DNA from: Podospora pseudocomata
Taxonomy: Eukaryota; Ascomycota; Sordariomycetes; Sordariales; Podosporaceae
Length of the DNA stretch: 64,000 nt
Direction of reading: 5' to 3'
Assembly: GCF_035222375.1 (NCBI RefSeq)
Contig: NC_085891.1
Coordinates: 3,720,001-3,784,000, forward strand
Made by a program: the position numbers and the translations under genes. The notes under the pieces are model-generated. The model was not told where the DNA came from and did not search any database. It was given only the letters and a program-made list of their open reading frames with translations. Of the stretch, positions 1-10,518 are shown piece by piece. Each line of letters starts with the position of its first letter. The first letter of the stretch is position 1.

Positions 1-642
1 GTTGAATACCCCGACGTGCTTGTTGAGGTCCCGCTTATCACAGCCTCCCCTCTTCCCCAGATCATGTGGCCTGACCTTTTCGGCTTTCACGGGGACTTGT
101 ACGTTGGGAATGCTCTCATCATTATCGTAGACAGTGATCCGAGGGCAAGCCCTTTCCAGATTGGCTCGGAAGTGGTCCTCGTCAAAGAAGTAGGTGAACG
201 GCTGGTAGTCCAGCATCAAATCTGCTAGATTCTTCTCGCTGCGAGTGCGGATGCGGGGCAGGACGATGCCGGTGGCGCCGGCTTCGATACCATAGCGGAT
301 GCAGGTGAGGATGTAATTCCGGATGTTACCAATTCCTCCCGAATTGTTGTCGCAAATAAACACCAGGCCGGGCCTCCAGATGGTCTGCTCCCGGCAGACA
401 CGCTCGAGAGGCCAGCGGACGAAGGGTGAATCGGGGAGAGATAGGTCGACCGGGTTTGGTTGGGGTTGCTGGTAAGGTGAGAGTGAGGGCCTGTAAGTGC
501 TTTCGTACAAGCATATTTTGGGGAGGCGGCAAGACCAGATGGTAACCAAGGAGATGAGGCAGACAAGAAACAGAACGCCCCGAGGCCGGGAGACCAGAGA
601 GGTAGACATGGCTGGGCTGATGAAGCCCATTTTTGTCTTCAT
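1..642 (-). CDS. GDP-fucose protein O-fucosyltransferase-like glycosyltransferase (5' part, cut by window edge)
   Basis: The open frame runs from ATG at 642 to the left window edge with no stop, so only about the first 214 residues are visible. In-frame ATGs also lie at 630 and 609. A short basic N-terminus is followed by one hydrophobic segment (about residues 20-38), as in a type II Golgi or ER membrane protein. The lumenal part has the pattern ICDNNSGGIGNIRNYIL followed by GIVLPRIRTRS. This matches the GG-x-GN and LVLP-type motifs at the start of the nucleotide-sugar fold of O-fucosyltransferase-like proteins, which are common as unnamed proteins in filamentous fungi. Fucose transfer is inferred from the family; the catalytic C-terminal half lies outside the window. 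It is transcribed away from RRB1. Confidence 0.62.
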   Translation of the reverse strand, partial: MKTKMGFISPAMSTSLVSRPRGVLFLVCLISLVTIWSCRLPKICLYESTYRPSLSPYQQPQPNPVDLSLPDSPFVRWPLERVCREQTIWRPGLVFICDNNSGGIGNIRNYILTCIRYGIEAGATGIVLPRIRTRSEKNLADLMLDYQPFTYFFDEDHFRANLERACPRITVYDNDESIPNVQVPVKAEKVRPHDLGKRGGCDKRDLNKHVGVFN

Positions 643-1367
643 CTCATGAACAAAACATCCTGAGGCTCAGAGAATGAGAAATGGAGACGTGTTGATGTGC
701 GGATAAATGGGCTTGGGGTCGAATGCCATGGCGGACAGTGACCCGCTTTTGCCCACGGAGGCACAACTCCGAGCCCATCACCCGGCATCCAAGAGAGGGA
801 TGCTTCGATCGTAAAGCATGTGGAGCTTGTGAAAGTGAAGAAGACAGTTACAAGCCTGTGTCTTATATTGATTTACAAAACATGACTTCATGTGAGCAGG
901 ACGTTTGAGGCAGAGGTCAAGAGAGTGAATGTGGGTGGTCGATAAGACTTGTTCCAGCCTGAGAATGAGACAGCGCTGAATATCGAGATTCTGTGAATAG
1001 TCAGCATTATAACTACAAATCGTTGCGATTTACAGCCCACAGGGAAAAGAGAGAGTGATAGACAATGTCCGCCAGACAGGAAATCGAGAGAGTTGACATC
1101 GTTGAGCTTCGCTACTTCCGTGTGTCCCTGAGTTGGGTCTTGGCATCAATCCCTGCTAGCGGGACTCAGGTGGGGTTGATGCGGGGTGATAAGATGCCCC
1201 ACTAAAAAGTTGAAAATCCACAAATTTTTGGTGGGCGGCCCTCGAGATTTTTGCGACCACGACGAACCCCGCCAGCCAGTCCCTCTCTCTAATTGTCGCA
1301 TTGCCGCAGAGTAATTGAACACCCTACTCGACTGAATATCGCTACCTAGTCAAGAAACACCTTCGAA
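643..1367. other. Intergenic region, divergent promoters
   Basis: About 725 bases separate the divergent glycosyltransferase and RRB1 starts. Short open frames here show no recognisable protein. I see no repeat or RNA gene. Confidence 0.6.
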
Positions 1368-2837
1368 ATGTCCAAGCGCACTGCCGACGAAGACAGCGCC
1401 GGCCCCCTCAAGGGCCGCAGCCGCCCCGATGCTATGGACATCGACGATGACAAGACCAACGAGATGGGCGAGTTCGAGGACGAGTTCGAGGATGAGTTTG
1501 AGAGCGAGGACGAGATCATCGAGGCTGGTGTCGACGGCAGACCAGATGCCGAACGAGAGGCTGAGGAGGGCGCTATGGAGCTCGACAACCCCCAGGGCAC
1601 ATTCATCGTCGGCAGAACAAAACTCGAGCCTGGCCAGACTCTCTCTCCCGATCCCACCACATACCGCATGCTTCACAACCTAAGCACACCATGGCCATGC
1701 CTCTCCTTCGACATTATCCGCGACGGGCTCGGCGACAACCGCAGCGTCTACCCCATGACCATGTACACAGTAACAGGCACCCAGGCCGAGAACACAAAGG
1801 CCTCGGACAACTCTCTCATGGTGATGAAGCTGAGCGCCCTGAGCAAGATGCAAGGCGGTGACGACGACGATTCCAGCGACGACGAGGACGACGATGAGGA
1901 TTCCGACCCTCTCCTCGAGCACAAGAGTATCCCTCTCAACAGCACCACCAACAGGATACGAGCTCACCAGGCCCCTGCCACTGGTGCCTCGCAGACCCCG
2001 ACCACCCTCACCGCGACCATGACCGAGTCCACCAATGTTTACATTCACGACATTACCCCCCACCTCGCCTCTTTTGATACCCCGGGTACCATCATCACCC
2101 CCCAACAAAACAAGCCCGTCTGCACCATCCGCGCCCACAAGTCCGAGGGTTATGCTGTCGACTGGTCGACCCTTCACCCACAGGGAAAGCTCCTGACTGG
2201 TGACAACGACGGTCTCATCTATGTTACCACCCGCACCGACGGCGGCGGCTTTGTGACCGACAACCGCCCCTTCACCGGCCACACCTCCTCGGTAGAAGAG
2301 CTCCAATGGTCGCCCTCGGAAGCCTCCGTTTTCGCTTCTGCCTCGTCTGATGGCACCATTCGCGTCTGGGATGTCCGCAGCAAGGCCCGCAAGCCAGCGC
2401 TCAGCATGCAAGTCAGCAATGTCGACGTAAACGTCATGTCCTGGTCGAGACAAACCACCCATCTCTTGGCTTCCGGTGACGATGCCGGTGTGTGGGGTGT
2501 CTGGGATCTCAGACAATGGAAGTCGGATGGAAAGCCCACACCCATCGCCAGCTTCGACTACCACAAGGAGCAGATTACCAGTGTCGAATGGCATCCCACT
2601 GATGACAGTATCGTTGCCGTCTCTGCTGGTGATAACACCGTCACCATTTGGGACTTGGCCGTCGAGTTGGACGACGAGGAGAGCAAAGACACGGGTGGTG
2701 TTGCGGACGTGCCTCCCCAGCTTCTGTTTGTGCACTACCAGAACCTGGCCAAGGAGGTCCACTGGCACCCACAGATTCCCGGCGTGCTGGCTGCCACAGG
2801 CGAGGAGTTTAGCGTTTTCAGGACTATTAGCGTATAG
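1368..2837 (+). CDS. RRB1: Ribosome assembly protein RRB1 (GRWD1-like WD40 protein)
   Basis: Intronless, 489 residues. In yeast RRB1 is an essential nuclear chaperone that binds ribosomal protein L3 (uL3) and supports 60S subunit assembly; the human relative is GRWD1. The protein has a very acidic N-terminus (residues about 20-50, with repeated EFEDE blocks). The conserved CAF1C/histone-binding-like segment follows (HNLSTPWPCLSFDI, about residue 105). A second acidic patch (DDDDSSDDEDDDEDSD) comes next, then WD repeats with endings such as TIRVWDVR, WGVWDLRQW and VTIWDLA. It ends close to the usual length for the family. The ATG context (GAAATGTCC) and the fit to the conserved N-terminus support this start. 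Confidence 0.95.
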   Translation: MSKRTADEDSAGPLKGRSRPDAMDIDDDKTNEMGEFEDEFEDEFESEDEIIEAGVDGRPDAEREAEEGAMELDNPQGTFIVGRTKLEPGQTLSPDPTTYRMLHNLSTPWPCLSFDIIRDGLGDNRSVYPMTMYTVTGTQAENTKASDNSLMVMKLSALSKMQGGDDDDSSDDEDDDEDSDPLLEHKSIPLNSTTNRIRAHQAPATGASQTPTTLTATMTESTNVYIHDITPHLASFDTPGTIITPQQNKPVCTIRAHKSEGYAVDWSTLHPQGKLLTGDNDGLIYVTTRTDGGGFVTDNRPFTGHTSSVEELQWSPSEASVFASASSDGTIRVWDVRSKARKPALSMQVSNVDVNVMSWSRQTTHLLASGDDAGVWGVWDLRQWKSDGKPTPIASFDYHKEQITSVEWHPTDDSIVAVSAGDNTVTIWDLAVELDDEESKDTGGVADVPPQLLFVHYQNLAKEVHWHPQIPGVLAATGEEFSVFRTISV

Positions 2838-2989
2838 AGGATCTGCTTGGGAAATAAAAGGCAACAAAGTTACCACGCCACACACAGCAAACACCTGGAC
2901 ACACGACAGGAATGATCATTCAATGTGATGAAGAACCCTATTTTCCCCCAGCTCCTTACAATACTCAGAAACAGACACAACAAATTAAG

Positions 2990-4875
2990 CTAGTAATTGT
3001 ACACTGGTCCCGGCGGAGCGAAACCGGTCAGCTTTTCCCCGTTCAAAGGCTGGAACTTCTTCTCCTTGTACCACGTGTGTGCATTCTCAGCCAGACTCTT
3101 GACCTCGTTCATGTCAAACTGCGGCGCCGGCAGGAGCTGGAACACACCCTCCGAATAATCGGGCGAGATGTTGTACAGCTGGGCGAGATATTTCTTCTGT
3201 TCCAGGTGTCAGCTAAAACTATTTCGCCCTCACTGATTCGAAGCATACCTGAATCTCTGGGTACTTGACAATGCCCAAGTACTTGGCTGTATTCTGAATC
3301 GTGTTCTCCCGCTGCTGGGGCGTCATTACCCTCGCCCAAAGCTGTGTCGCCTGCGCATAGTCATTCTTCTTTCCCTCATGCCAGTAATGGCTCTTCCGGC
3401 TCATGATGTTGTCGCTGACAGCATACGGCGCCTCGGCCGCGTCGGGCCTGAATTTGTGAGCAAAGCTGTTGGGCGCATACTGCTTGTTACCGGCATGGTT
3501 GGCATCCGACCTCATGGGGCCGTCAAAGTTGAGCGAGGCGTAGCTCTTGGCCATGAAGGGGCAGTTGACGGGGATCTGGTGGAGGTTGACACCGATGCGG
3601 TGATATTGGGCGTCTCTGTAGAAGAACATGCGGAACTGGAGAAGCGGGTCGGGCGAATCCTCAATGCCGGGAACCATGCTGCCGGGGGAGAAGGCGGCCT
3701 GCTCGACGTCGCGGGTGAAGTTCTCGGGATTCTTGTTGAGGACGAGGCGGCCAAACTCCTTGAGCGGGAACTGGTCTCTTGGCCAGACCTTGGTCACGTC
3801 AAAGGGGTCAAAGCCGAGAAGGTCGGGGTCGGCCTGCTCGGGCTGCATCACCTGGACGTAGGCAGTCCACTCAATCTCCTCGCCGGCCTCAATGGTGTCC
3901 CAGAGGTCACGCTTGGAATAATCTGGATCACGGCCGCACATAGCAACAGCCTCGGAATCGGTAAACTGCTTCTGGCCGTGCTTGGCGAGGAAGGTATACT
4001 TGATGTACACGAACTTACCCTCCTTGTTGATCCACTTGAACGTGTGGCAGCCGTAGCCATGGTTGTATCGCCAGCCAACAGGAGTGCCGTGGTCTGAGAA
4101 GAACATGAGGCCGGCATGATTGGCCTCGGGTGTGTTGGCCAACAGATCAAAGAGAGCATCATAGTCGAGGAGGAAGTTGCGGGGGTTGCGGGACTGAGAG
4201 CGGATGACATCGGGGCCTTGAATGGGATCGCGGCAGAAGAAGACGGGGAAATTGAGGCCCACGATGTCGTAGTTGCCTTCGGTGGTGTAGAACTTGATGG
4301 CAAAGCCACGGGGGTTGCGGCCTTCGTCGGGAAACTCACGGCCAAAGGTGACGGTCGAGAAACGGGTGAAGACGGGGGTCTTTTCACCCACGCTGGAGAG
4401 GAAGTCGGCTTTCTGGGGTAAGGTCAGCACCTCTTCTGCTCGCAAAAGCTTCAACCTGAGAGATACTTACGGTGAGGTCAGTCACATCCTTGGTACACTC
4501 AAAGTAGCCAAAGGCACCAGAGCCGCATGGGTGAACCATACGCTCGAGGGGCTTGGACCGGTTAAAGTGCTGCTGCTTCTGGAAGAGAAACACATCGCTG
4601 GCTACGGGAATACCACCGATGGTCTTGCTGTGGGCGGGGTCCGGGAATGGGATGGCTTCATTGTTGGTGAAGTAAAGGGCATCGTCTTCTCTCTTTCCGC
4701 CAGCTGAGGCACCAGACACCTTTGCGATGATGTCGGCGGGGCCCTCGTTGGCGCTCTGCATATGGGTCATGCGAGGGTTGCGGCGCTCACCCACCAACTC
4801 GGCGGCAATGCCAGCAGCAGTCGCCTTGAGAGGGTGCTGGCGCGGGTCCATCTGGTTGGAGTTGAGACCCGACAT
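2990..4875 (-). CDS. Catalase, small-subunit type
   Basis: Three exons: 4875-4471, 4412-3249 and 3196-2990. The introns (58 and 52 bases) have GTAAGT/CAG and GTATGC/CAG borders and both fall in phase 0, giving 591 residues. The enzyme breaks down hydrogen peroxide using haem. The catalase core begins around residue 68 (YFTNNEAIPFPDP). The distal His sits in ERMVHPCGSGAFGYF, the distal Asn in DIVGLNFPVFF, and the proximal haem-ligand Tyr in RMFFYRDAQYHRIG. There is no C-terminal flavodoxin-like domain, so it is not a large-subunit catalase. The roughly 68-residue N-terminal extension and the VHPCGSG form of the active-site loop (commonly VHAKGAG) mark a fungal subgroup. No clear signal peptide is seen, so it is cytosolic or peroxisomal. 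A TATA-like GATATAAAGG lies about 120 bases upstream of the start. Confidence 0.94.
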
Positions 4876-5799
4876 GGCGATTCTTGGCTGTGATGGTCTT
4901 CAGATTCGAAACAATCCGTAAAGGTTCTCGGGATGAAGTAACAGGAGAGCTGGGATAGGCAGCGGTCCTCGACCCAGATGCCCCTTCAACCCCTTTATAT
5001 CACGGGCACCACCATCTTGGCATTTTCTTCATCACGACCATAAAACCCCACATCTCGATCAAAGACAATGACTTCCTGTACAACAGGCACTTCCCCGCAT
5101 GAGGAAGTCGAGTCAATGAATCATCATGTTAGAGAAGGGTAGGAGGAAGCTTGCCCACAGGCTCGGCAAGCTGAAGCTGTCCAGGAACAAAAGCTCCGGC
5201 TTGACACAAGGTGGTTGACTGGGGCCTGGAGCTATGGATGTTTGCGAATCTCGATGCCATTGTCCAATAGGCAAGGGGCTGTTTTGTTGCTTCAGGAGGC
5301 TGTCTGTAATGATGACATCATCGATTGAACCCTGTCGTTTTTTGACTGAAACAACCAACGAACCACAGCCCTCGGCGGTCAGGGCGAGGTGGTTTGTGCT
5401 TCAGATTCTTATTACGGTCGCAAAACGTTCATTGTCTCACAGGTTGATATTGTGATGTTGAAGCTCGGTCTGAATGGCGCTGCTTTGCGGGGACATGAGT
5501 TGAGTCGGGTGGAGGATCAAGTTGACTTATCGGTTGTGCTTATCAACCTAAGTCCAGTACAAGTGTCTAGTATCTCAACTTGGGGAATCTTGGGACGATG
5601 GAAAAGTTGAGATGGCTATGTGTGAAGGTCCCAGCTCCTGGGATGGCTCTGTTCACTCTCACGTCTTCCTGACGTGAGTTCCTGTCCCACCTGGCACTAC
5701 CAAATCTCTACAAATATTGACCTACGATCCTTGGCGCAAAAGTTGTTTTCCCTTTTTTGATATTCTTAAGCCGAACGAACCCTTACCCATTCCTTCACA
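4876..5799. other. Intergenic region, divergent promoters of catalase and hemerythrin genes
   Basis: About 920 bases between two divergent genes linked to oxygen chemistry. It holds only short frames without recognisable products. Shared regulation is possible but not shown by the sequence. Confidence 0.5.
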
Positions 5800-6586
5800 A
5801 TGCTTGCAAGTCGCTTCCTCACCAAAAGACTCATTCCTCGGCCAGGGTTTTCACCAACTTCGGTCATCTCGGGCCGTGTCCGGCCCATTCAGACGCAGAA
5901 CGCCCTGGGTGTTGCTTGTATGGCCACAATCACCCAGGCTATTACCGACGACCACCGCCATATCCAGGATTGCTACAACGAAGTGGTCAACTCGAGTGAC
6001 CCGGACCACCAGCAGCGTTGGGGCAATCAGTTCACGTGGGAACTCGCTCGTCACTCGGTGGGAGAGGAGCTGATTCTGTACCCTGCTTTCGAGTGGCACA
6101 TGGGAACCGTGGGAAGCCAGATTGCCGAGACGGACAGAAAGGATCATCACCAGGTTCAGCTACATCTCTAGGCGGTGGCAGAGCTGCTACTAACTCCATT
6201 AGGTCAAGAAAATGCTCAAGGAGTTTCAGAGCATGAGCTCTAGCGACCCCGATTATATACCACGGATCAAGCAGCTTTGGTGCAAGCTCGAGGACCACAT
6301 CAAGGACGAAGAAGGCTATGACCTGCCTGCTCTCGAAGAGAAACTGACGCCTGAGCACTCTGAGTCCATGGCGAAAAGCTTTGGACGAACCAAGCACTTT
6401 GTTCCAAGCCGCAGTCACCCCTTGGCTGGAGAGCATCCCCCGTTTGAATCGGTCGTGGGTTTGCTCACAGCCCCGATTGACCGCCTTACCGACTTGTTCC
6501 GCAAATTTCCGGAAAAGGGGGAGGAGGCAAAGCCGAGCGGGCCAAGGATTGATATACCGCCAGGAAGCAATGTGATTCACGACTGA
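5800..6586 (+). CDS. Hemerythrin HHE-domain protein, probably mitochondrial
   Basis: Two exons, 5800-6153 and 6203-6586. The 49-base intron ends with CTAAC and TAG, and the frame continues in phase 0 (245 residues). The first ~40 residues are Arg/Ser-rich and free of acidic residues (MLASRFLTKRLIPRPG), as expected for a mitochondrial presequence. The HHE domain shows His/Glu ligands of a di-iron four-helix bundle: ITDDHRHI, LARHSVGEE with following EWHMG, DRKDHHQ, then LEDHIKDEE. Such fungal proteins are thought to bind oxygen, NO or iron; the real ligand is unknown. It is divergent from catalase. The C-terminal ~70 residues after the domain are proline-rich and lack motifs. Confidence 0.88.
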
Positions 6587-7409
6587 GGGCTAAGGGACCT
6601 TGAAAGGGTTGCTTGTTTCCTACGCCGTTTATCTCGACGTGGCTAGACTGGAACCGGGGGTTGAAAAGTGCTTGGAACTTGTACATGTCTCGACAAGTGA
6701 AAACAGAAATTCTTCTCCCATTGAATGAGTTGCTATCATGCCTCGCTTTTCCAAAAACGGTACCTTATCCATCATACCTATCGTCATCTCTAACATCTCC
6801 AAGGACTGTCGGGGCTTGTATGTCCCAAGATAGAAACCGAATCGGCGTGCCTCCTTACGGTCTCGCTCGCCTACCTTGGTATGATGGCTCCAGCTCGTTG
6901 ACCCTCCTTCGACATTGTATATACCATAGGTAAACATTTACACCCCATGACCGATCCGTGATAACACCTGGCTGTAATGAGACAAGGCACCAATTAGCAC
7001 ATGTAAATAAACAATTGTAAATCCCCTCATAAACAATAACCCCATAACGCGGTGCCTCCATCTGGGGGTATCTCATCTAACTGTCGCAAAGCCATCCGCA
7101 CTTCGCCATCTCCTCGCCGCATATCATCCACATCATCCCGTCAGATTCCCGTGAGATTTGGAGAAACGCCCTCATAATCCCTTGATGTTAGGTATCTAAC
7201 CGCTCCCTCTCCCTCTCCCTCTCCCTCTCCCCTCTCCCTCTCCCCTCTCCCTCTCCCTCTCCCCTCTCCCTCTCCCCTCTCCCCTCTCCCCTCTCCCCTC
7301 TCCCCCCTCCATCTTAATTCTGGAATAGCTTTGATGACCAGCCCCCTGTAATTGGAGGCGGTGCGGCCGCGGGCTTCAGACTCGAATCTAGAGCGAACAG
7401 ATATGTTGG
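6587..7409. other. Intergenic region with CT microsatellite
   Basis: Non-coding apart from the CCCTCT-type microsatellite at 7203-7313. Short open frames overlapping the repeat are artefacts of its composition. Confidence 0.6.
7203..7313. repeat. CCCTCT/CCCTCTC microsatellite
   Basis: About 110 bases of CCCTCT and CCCCTCT units. The unit length alternates between 6 and 7, as expected from replication slippage. It is a pyrimidine tract on the + strand and could form triplex DNA. It is not the fungal telomere repeat (TTAGGG/CCCTAA). Confidence 0.9.
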
Positions 7410-7835
7410 TTATCTCCATGCTGGAACACGAAAGTAAAGACATAGTCAACCACCAATTTTCCTACCGGGGTTCGGCTGAGGCGGCTTGGTTGATCCGTCG
7501 GTACCTTCTGTGAGCAGTTGCCCACAAGCCAGTACTCGGCGGCCACCGGCCGCTTCAGTTTCCGCAGCTGTTGTGGGTTCCGCTGCGTTCGGGTCGTCAA
7601 TTTGCAGGCAGTGTGACGTCCCGGCCCCGGTCGTCTTGGTAGTAGTCTGAGCTTTTCGCGGTGCTTGATTGCTTGCTGCCGGATCTCCAGCACCCTGCTC
7701 CTGGGGAGTGATACCAGGACCGCTGATAGAGATCCCCTCCACATATAGGCCGATCTCCGGGTCGGGGTCCCCCTTGCCTGGCCGACTTGGCCCGGTCTTC
7801 TTCTGCCCGCACTGTGGTTGAATGCTGATGGGCAT
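7410..7835 (-). CDS. Doubtful small spliced gene, unknown product
   Basis: A frame from ATG at 7835 (context CACAATGCC) runs to a GTAGGA donor at 7465. After a 45-base intron (7421-7465) it would end at 7410, giving about 126 residues. A further plausible intron (GTAGGT donor near 7920, CTAACAG acceptor near 7859) would lie in the 5' leader. The protein is rich in Pro, Gly, Thr and Ala, with no domain I recognise. Other frames are also open, so the gene rests only on splice-like signals and start context. Confidence 0.28.
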
Positions 7836-8814
7836 TGTGACAGCTGGGCTTCTGGGCTGTTAGACTTGTCGTCAGCCAGTAACCAGTTAACAACTGCTTC
7901 GCATACAGAGATCAAACCTACCTTTGAAGCTCGAGATTGAATATAAATCGACGTCAACGATGGACGTGATATTGGTAGGAGTGAAGCGGATGTCTAGCGA
8001 CTTTATAGTGTACCCGAAGACTCCAAACTTGTCAACTTGTTGCTGATTGTGGGCTCAAGGTTTGCTGATCGTAAGTCAGGAATGATTGGGGCAAGACTGA
8101 AAATAACTGTCGACGCTTGGGGTTCGAGTCGAATGTTACTCAAATAGTCAATATGTGAGCTTGGTAAGTGTAACGAAACTCTAAAAGAGAGACCTGAGTT
8201 GCTGATGCTTGCGAGAGACAGTGAGAGGGAGAGAGTTCAGAGTGGTCTGTGGTGGTTTAATAACTTAAAGTTGGCAGACTCTTCTCGCTGACGATGCTCC
8301 CACTGTTGGGCACCCACTTGATCTGTTCACTCATTGTGAGTTTTGAGGTGAATAATAACAGCAGAGCAACTAGATGTGGGTTTAGAAGAGCGACTGGTTG
8401 GTCACAGGGGGGCTGGAGAGAGATGGGTGGAAGTGAATAGTGCGTCGCTGCCAAATTTTGCTCTGGCAGACGCAACTTATTAGAGGGCTTTGGGTGGTTG
8501 GGTTCTGTCAGCAAGTGAATTGGCAGGTGTAGGTGAATAGGTAGGTCGTTAAAGCTAATGTTGATATCAAAACAATAAAGGAGTCTACAAATGCTTGGCT
8601 CCTTTTGACCCCCACTTTCAAGCTCGCCCTGTCGCACCAATTCTTCTTCCTGCACCACAACACCAGCTTTCGCAACTCCTCATCACCATCGCTTCGCCTC
8701 CTCTCAAACCAGTCAAAAGAGACGAGCTCATTTTGCAAAGCTCGTTATGATCCAAACCTCTCTCGCCCCGCGCCCATTTACAACATCACCACCAGCGATC
8801 AGTCGCATCACAAG
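7836..8814. other. Intergenic region
   Basis: No convincing gene. A 25-codon frame on the - strand (about 8334 to 8260, start context CACAATG) may be an upstream open frame of the doubtful gene at 7410-7835. The part next to 8815 is the leader of the broken kinase gene on the + strand. Confidence 0.4.
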
Positions 8815-10518
8815 ATGGAGATCACCGGCAGAAATCAGGACGCGACTTGGTCAGACAGCGACCACACAAACTCAATCTCTCCCAGCGACACCGCTTCATT
8901 TGAAGATGCCGAAGCTCAGGCTCCCCCTCCTCTGGAGAATGAGAAATACTACGAGGCTGAACATCCTGGCGGTGTCGAAGATCCTAACGATTACTATCCC
9001 AGCGGCTTCCATCCCGTGCTTCTGGGTGATTTTCTGGGCAAGAGCAATCGAGTCCGGGCCATCAAAAAACTAGGAGCCGGCGCACACGGCACTGTTTGGC
9101 TTTGCAGAGACAGGGCCACGGCCAAATGAAGGGCAGTCAAAATCTTTTCTGCGAAGGTCTCGCGTCCGACAGCCGACACCCCCCCCCCACGAGCTTCCAG
9201 ATCACCGAACCACTGCAATGGCAGACATGGTCATCTCTTAACACCTTGCCAAATAGTACCAGCCAGGCGACCCAGCCCTTAGAAAACATCACATCGGCAT
9301 CCCACTTGAGTACTTCCGGATCAATGGTCCGAATGGCAAGCATCTCTGCCAGTTTCGCCTCTTTATGATCCCACCATTGAACACGTCCACGACCTGTACT
9401 CGCCCTGTCAGTCCTTCCTGAAAGCCATCGCCTATCAGATGGTTGATTCCATAGCCTTTCTTCATCAGCACGGCATCTATCATGGCGACTTTCGACCCGC
9501 AAACGTCATGTTTTGCTTGCTTCCTGGAGTCGACAAATGGCCAGAGGAGAAGATGATCTAGCTCTACGGCAAACCGAAAATAGTCCGAGTCCACGTAGTT
9601 GACGAGCAGGGGGAACGGGACTTTGAACTCGAACCGAACGTCCCTCCTTATCTCATCCAAACGGCCAACTTCGACCTTTCTTCCGGCGCCTGTTCTTACA
9701 ATATCGCGGTTATTGACTTTAGCATGGCCTACTTCCTCGACAATCCACCCACCATCTGCGCCATCCCATTCGAGCTGTCCTACCTCGAAGGGATTTTTAC
9801 CAACGGGCGATTAGGTTGGCCGGCAGACATTTGGTCACTCGCCTGCACTATTCTTTGGACCGTGGCGGGAAGTTACCCATTCGGCGATGAAGACTCGGAG
9901 TCCACACCATGGCTTGTCGTGGAGGAAGTGGAAAGGCTTATGAGACCAATGCCACTGCGCTATCGTCCCCTGCTCACCAGCTGTGTTAGCGCCGGCAGAG
10001 AACTGAGCGAGCGACAGATGAATGACCCGTCCAAATACGCGACTTCCAATCGTCGGGAATCTCACGCCTCCACATACCATGGCGATCCCGACGTGATCAG
10101 AAACAGAATTTTTGTCAAACATGTGCTTTCCTGGACATCGGAGGAGTATGAGGAGCTCGCCAAACATGACGAGATCTGGAGGAAAACAGGACGTCTTCCC
10201 AAGTACATCAAGGCAGCGGGGACTGGAGGTGAAACAATCTGGCGCCCAAGCCTACTACATGATCGCGAGGATGGCGAGGCTCTGTCGGACCTGTTGCTAT
10301 CCATCTTCAAATGGGAACCAACTGAGCGTGCGACTACCAAAACCCTGCTGGCACATCCCTGGTTTAAGGACCACCGCTCTCGTGGTTCTGACAGCCAGTC
10401 AGCATCCCAGCAAGGATGGAAATATCTGGCTAGGGGAAAAGGGTTGATGTGGATCTTGGGTGGTTTGCTTGTTGGGGTGGTATCCTTTCGACTTCGCAAG
10501 AGAGTTTTGGGCAACTAG
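8815..10518 (+). pseudogene. Broken SRPK-like protein kinase gene with C-terminal membrane anchor
   Basis: The start at 8815 opens an SRPK-type N-terminus: YYPSGFHPVLLGDFL, then KKLGAGAHGTVWL (glycine loop). TGA stops the frame at 9127-9129, just before RAVKIFSAK, which should hold the ATP-binding Lys. Around the poly-C run at 9181-9189 the recognisable sequence moves to another frame, which has stops at 9239-9241 and 9254-9256. It returns to the first frame near 9364. The catalytic loop is HGDFRPANV instead of HRD, and a further stop (TAG) lies at 9559-9561. From 9724 to 10518 the frame is open: C-lobe ending in LLAHPWFKD and a hydrophobic tail (about 10441-10500) typical of a membrane anchor. 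At least four stops and two shifts mean no full kinase can be made. Several stops could come from TGG or CAA/CAG codons by C-to-T or G-to-A change, as in RIP. Confidence 0.85.

Noticed and set aside
1680-2894. 404-codon open frame on the - strand opposite RRB1
   Set aside because: It is a compositional mirror of the GC-rich RRB1 coding region; no domain, signal or splice support, while the + frame is a full known family member.
3378-4097. 239-codon open frame on the + strand opposite catalase
   Set aside because: Antisense shadow of a well-matched catalase exon.
7203-7313. Interstitial telomere repeat
   Set aside because: Units are CCCTCT and CCCCTCT, not CCCTAA, and lie in an ordinary gene context.
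9100-9370. Unannotated introns explaining the stops in the SRPK-like gene
   Set aside because: The stops lie inside readable kinase motifs on both sides and no GT/AG pair removes them without losing those motifs, so decay is the simpler reading.
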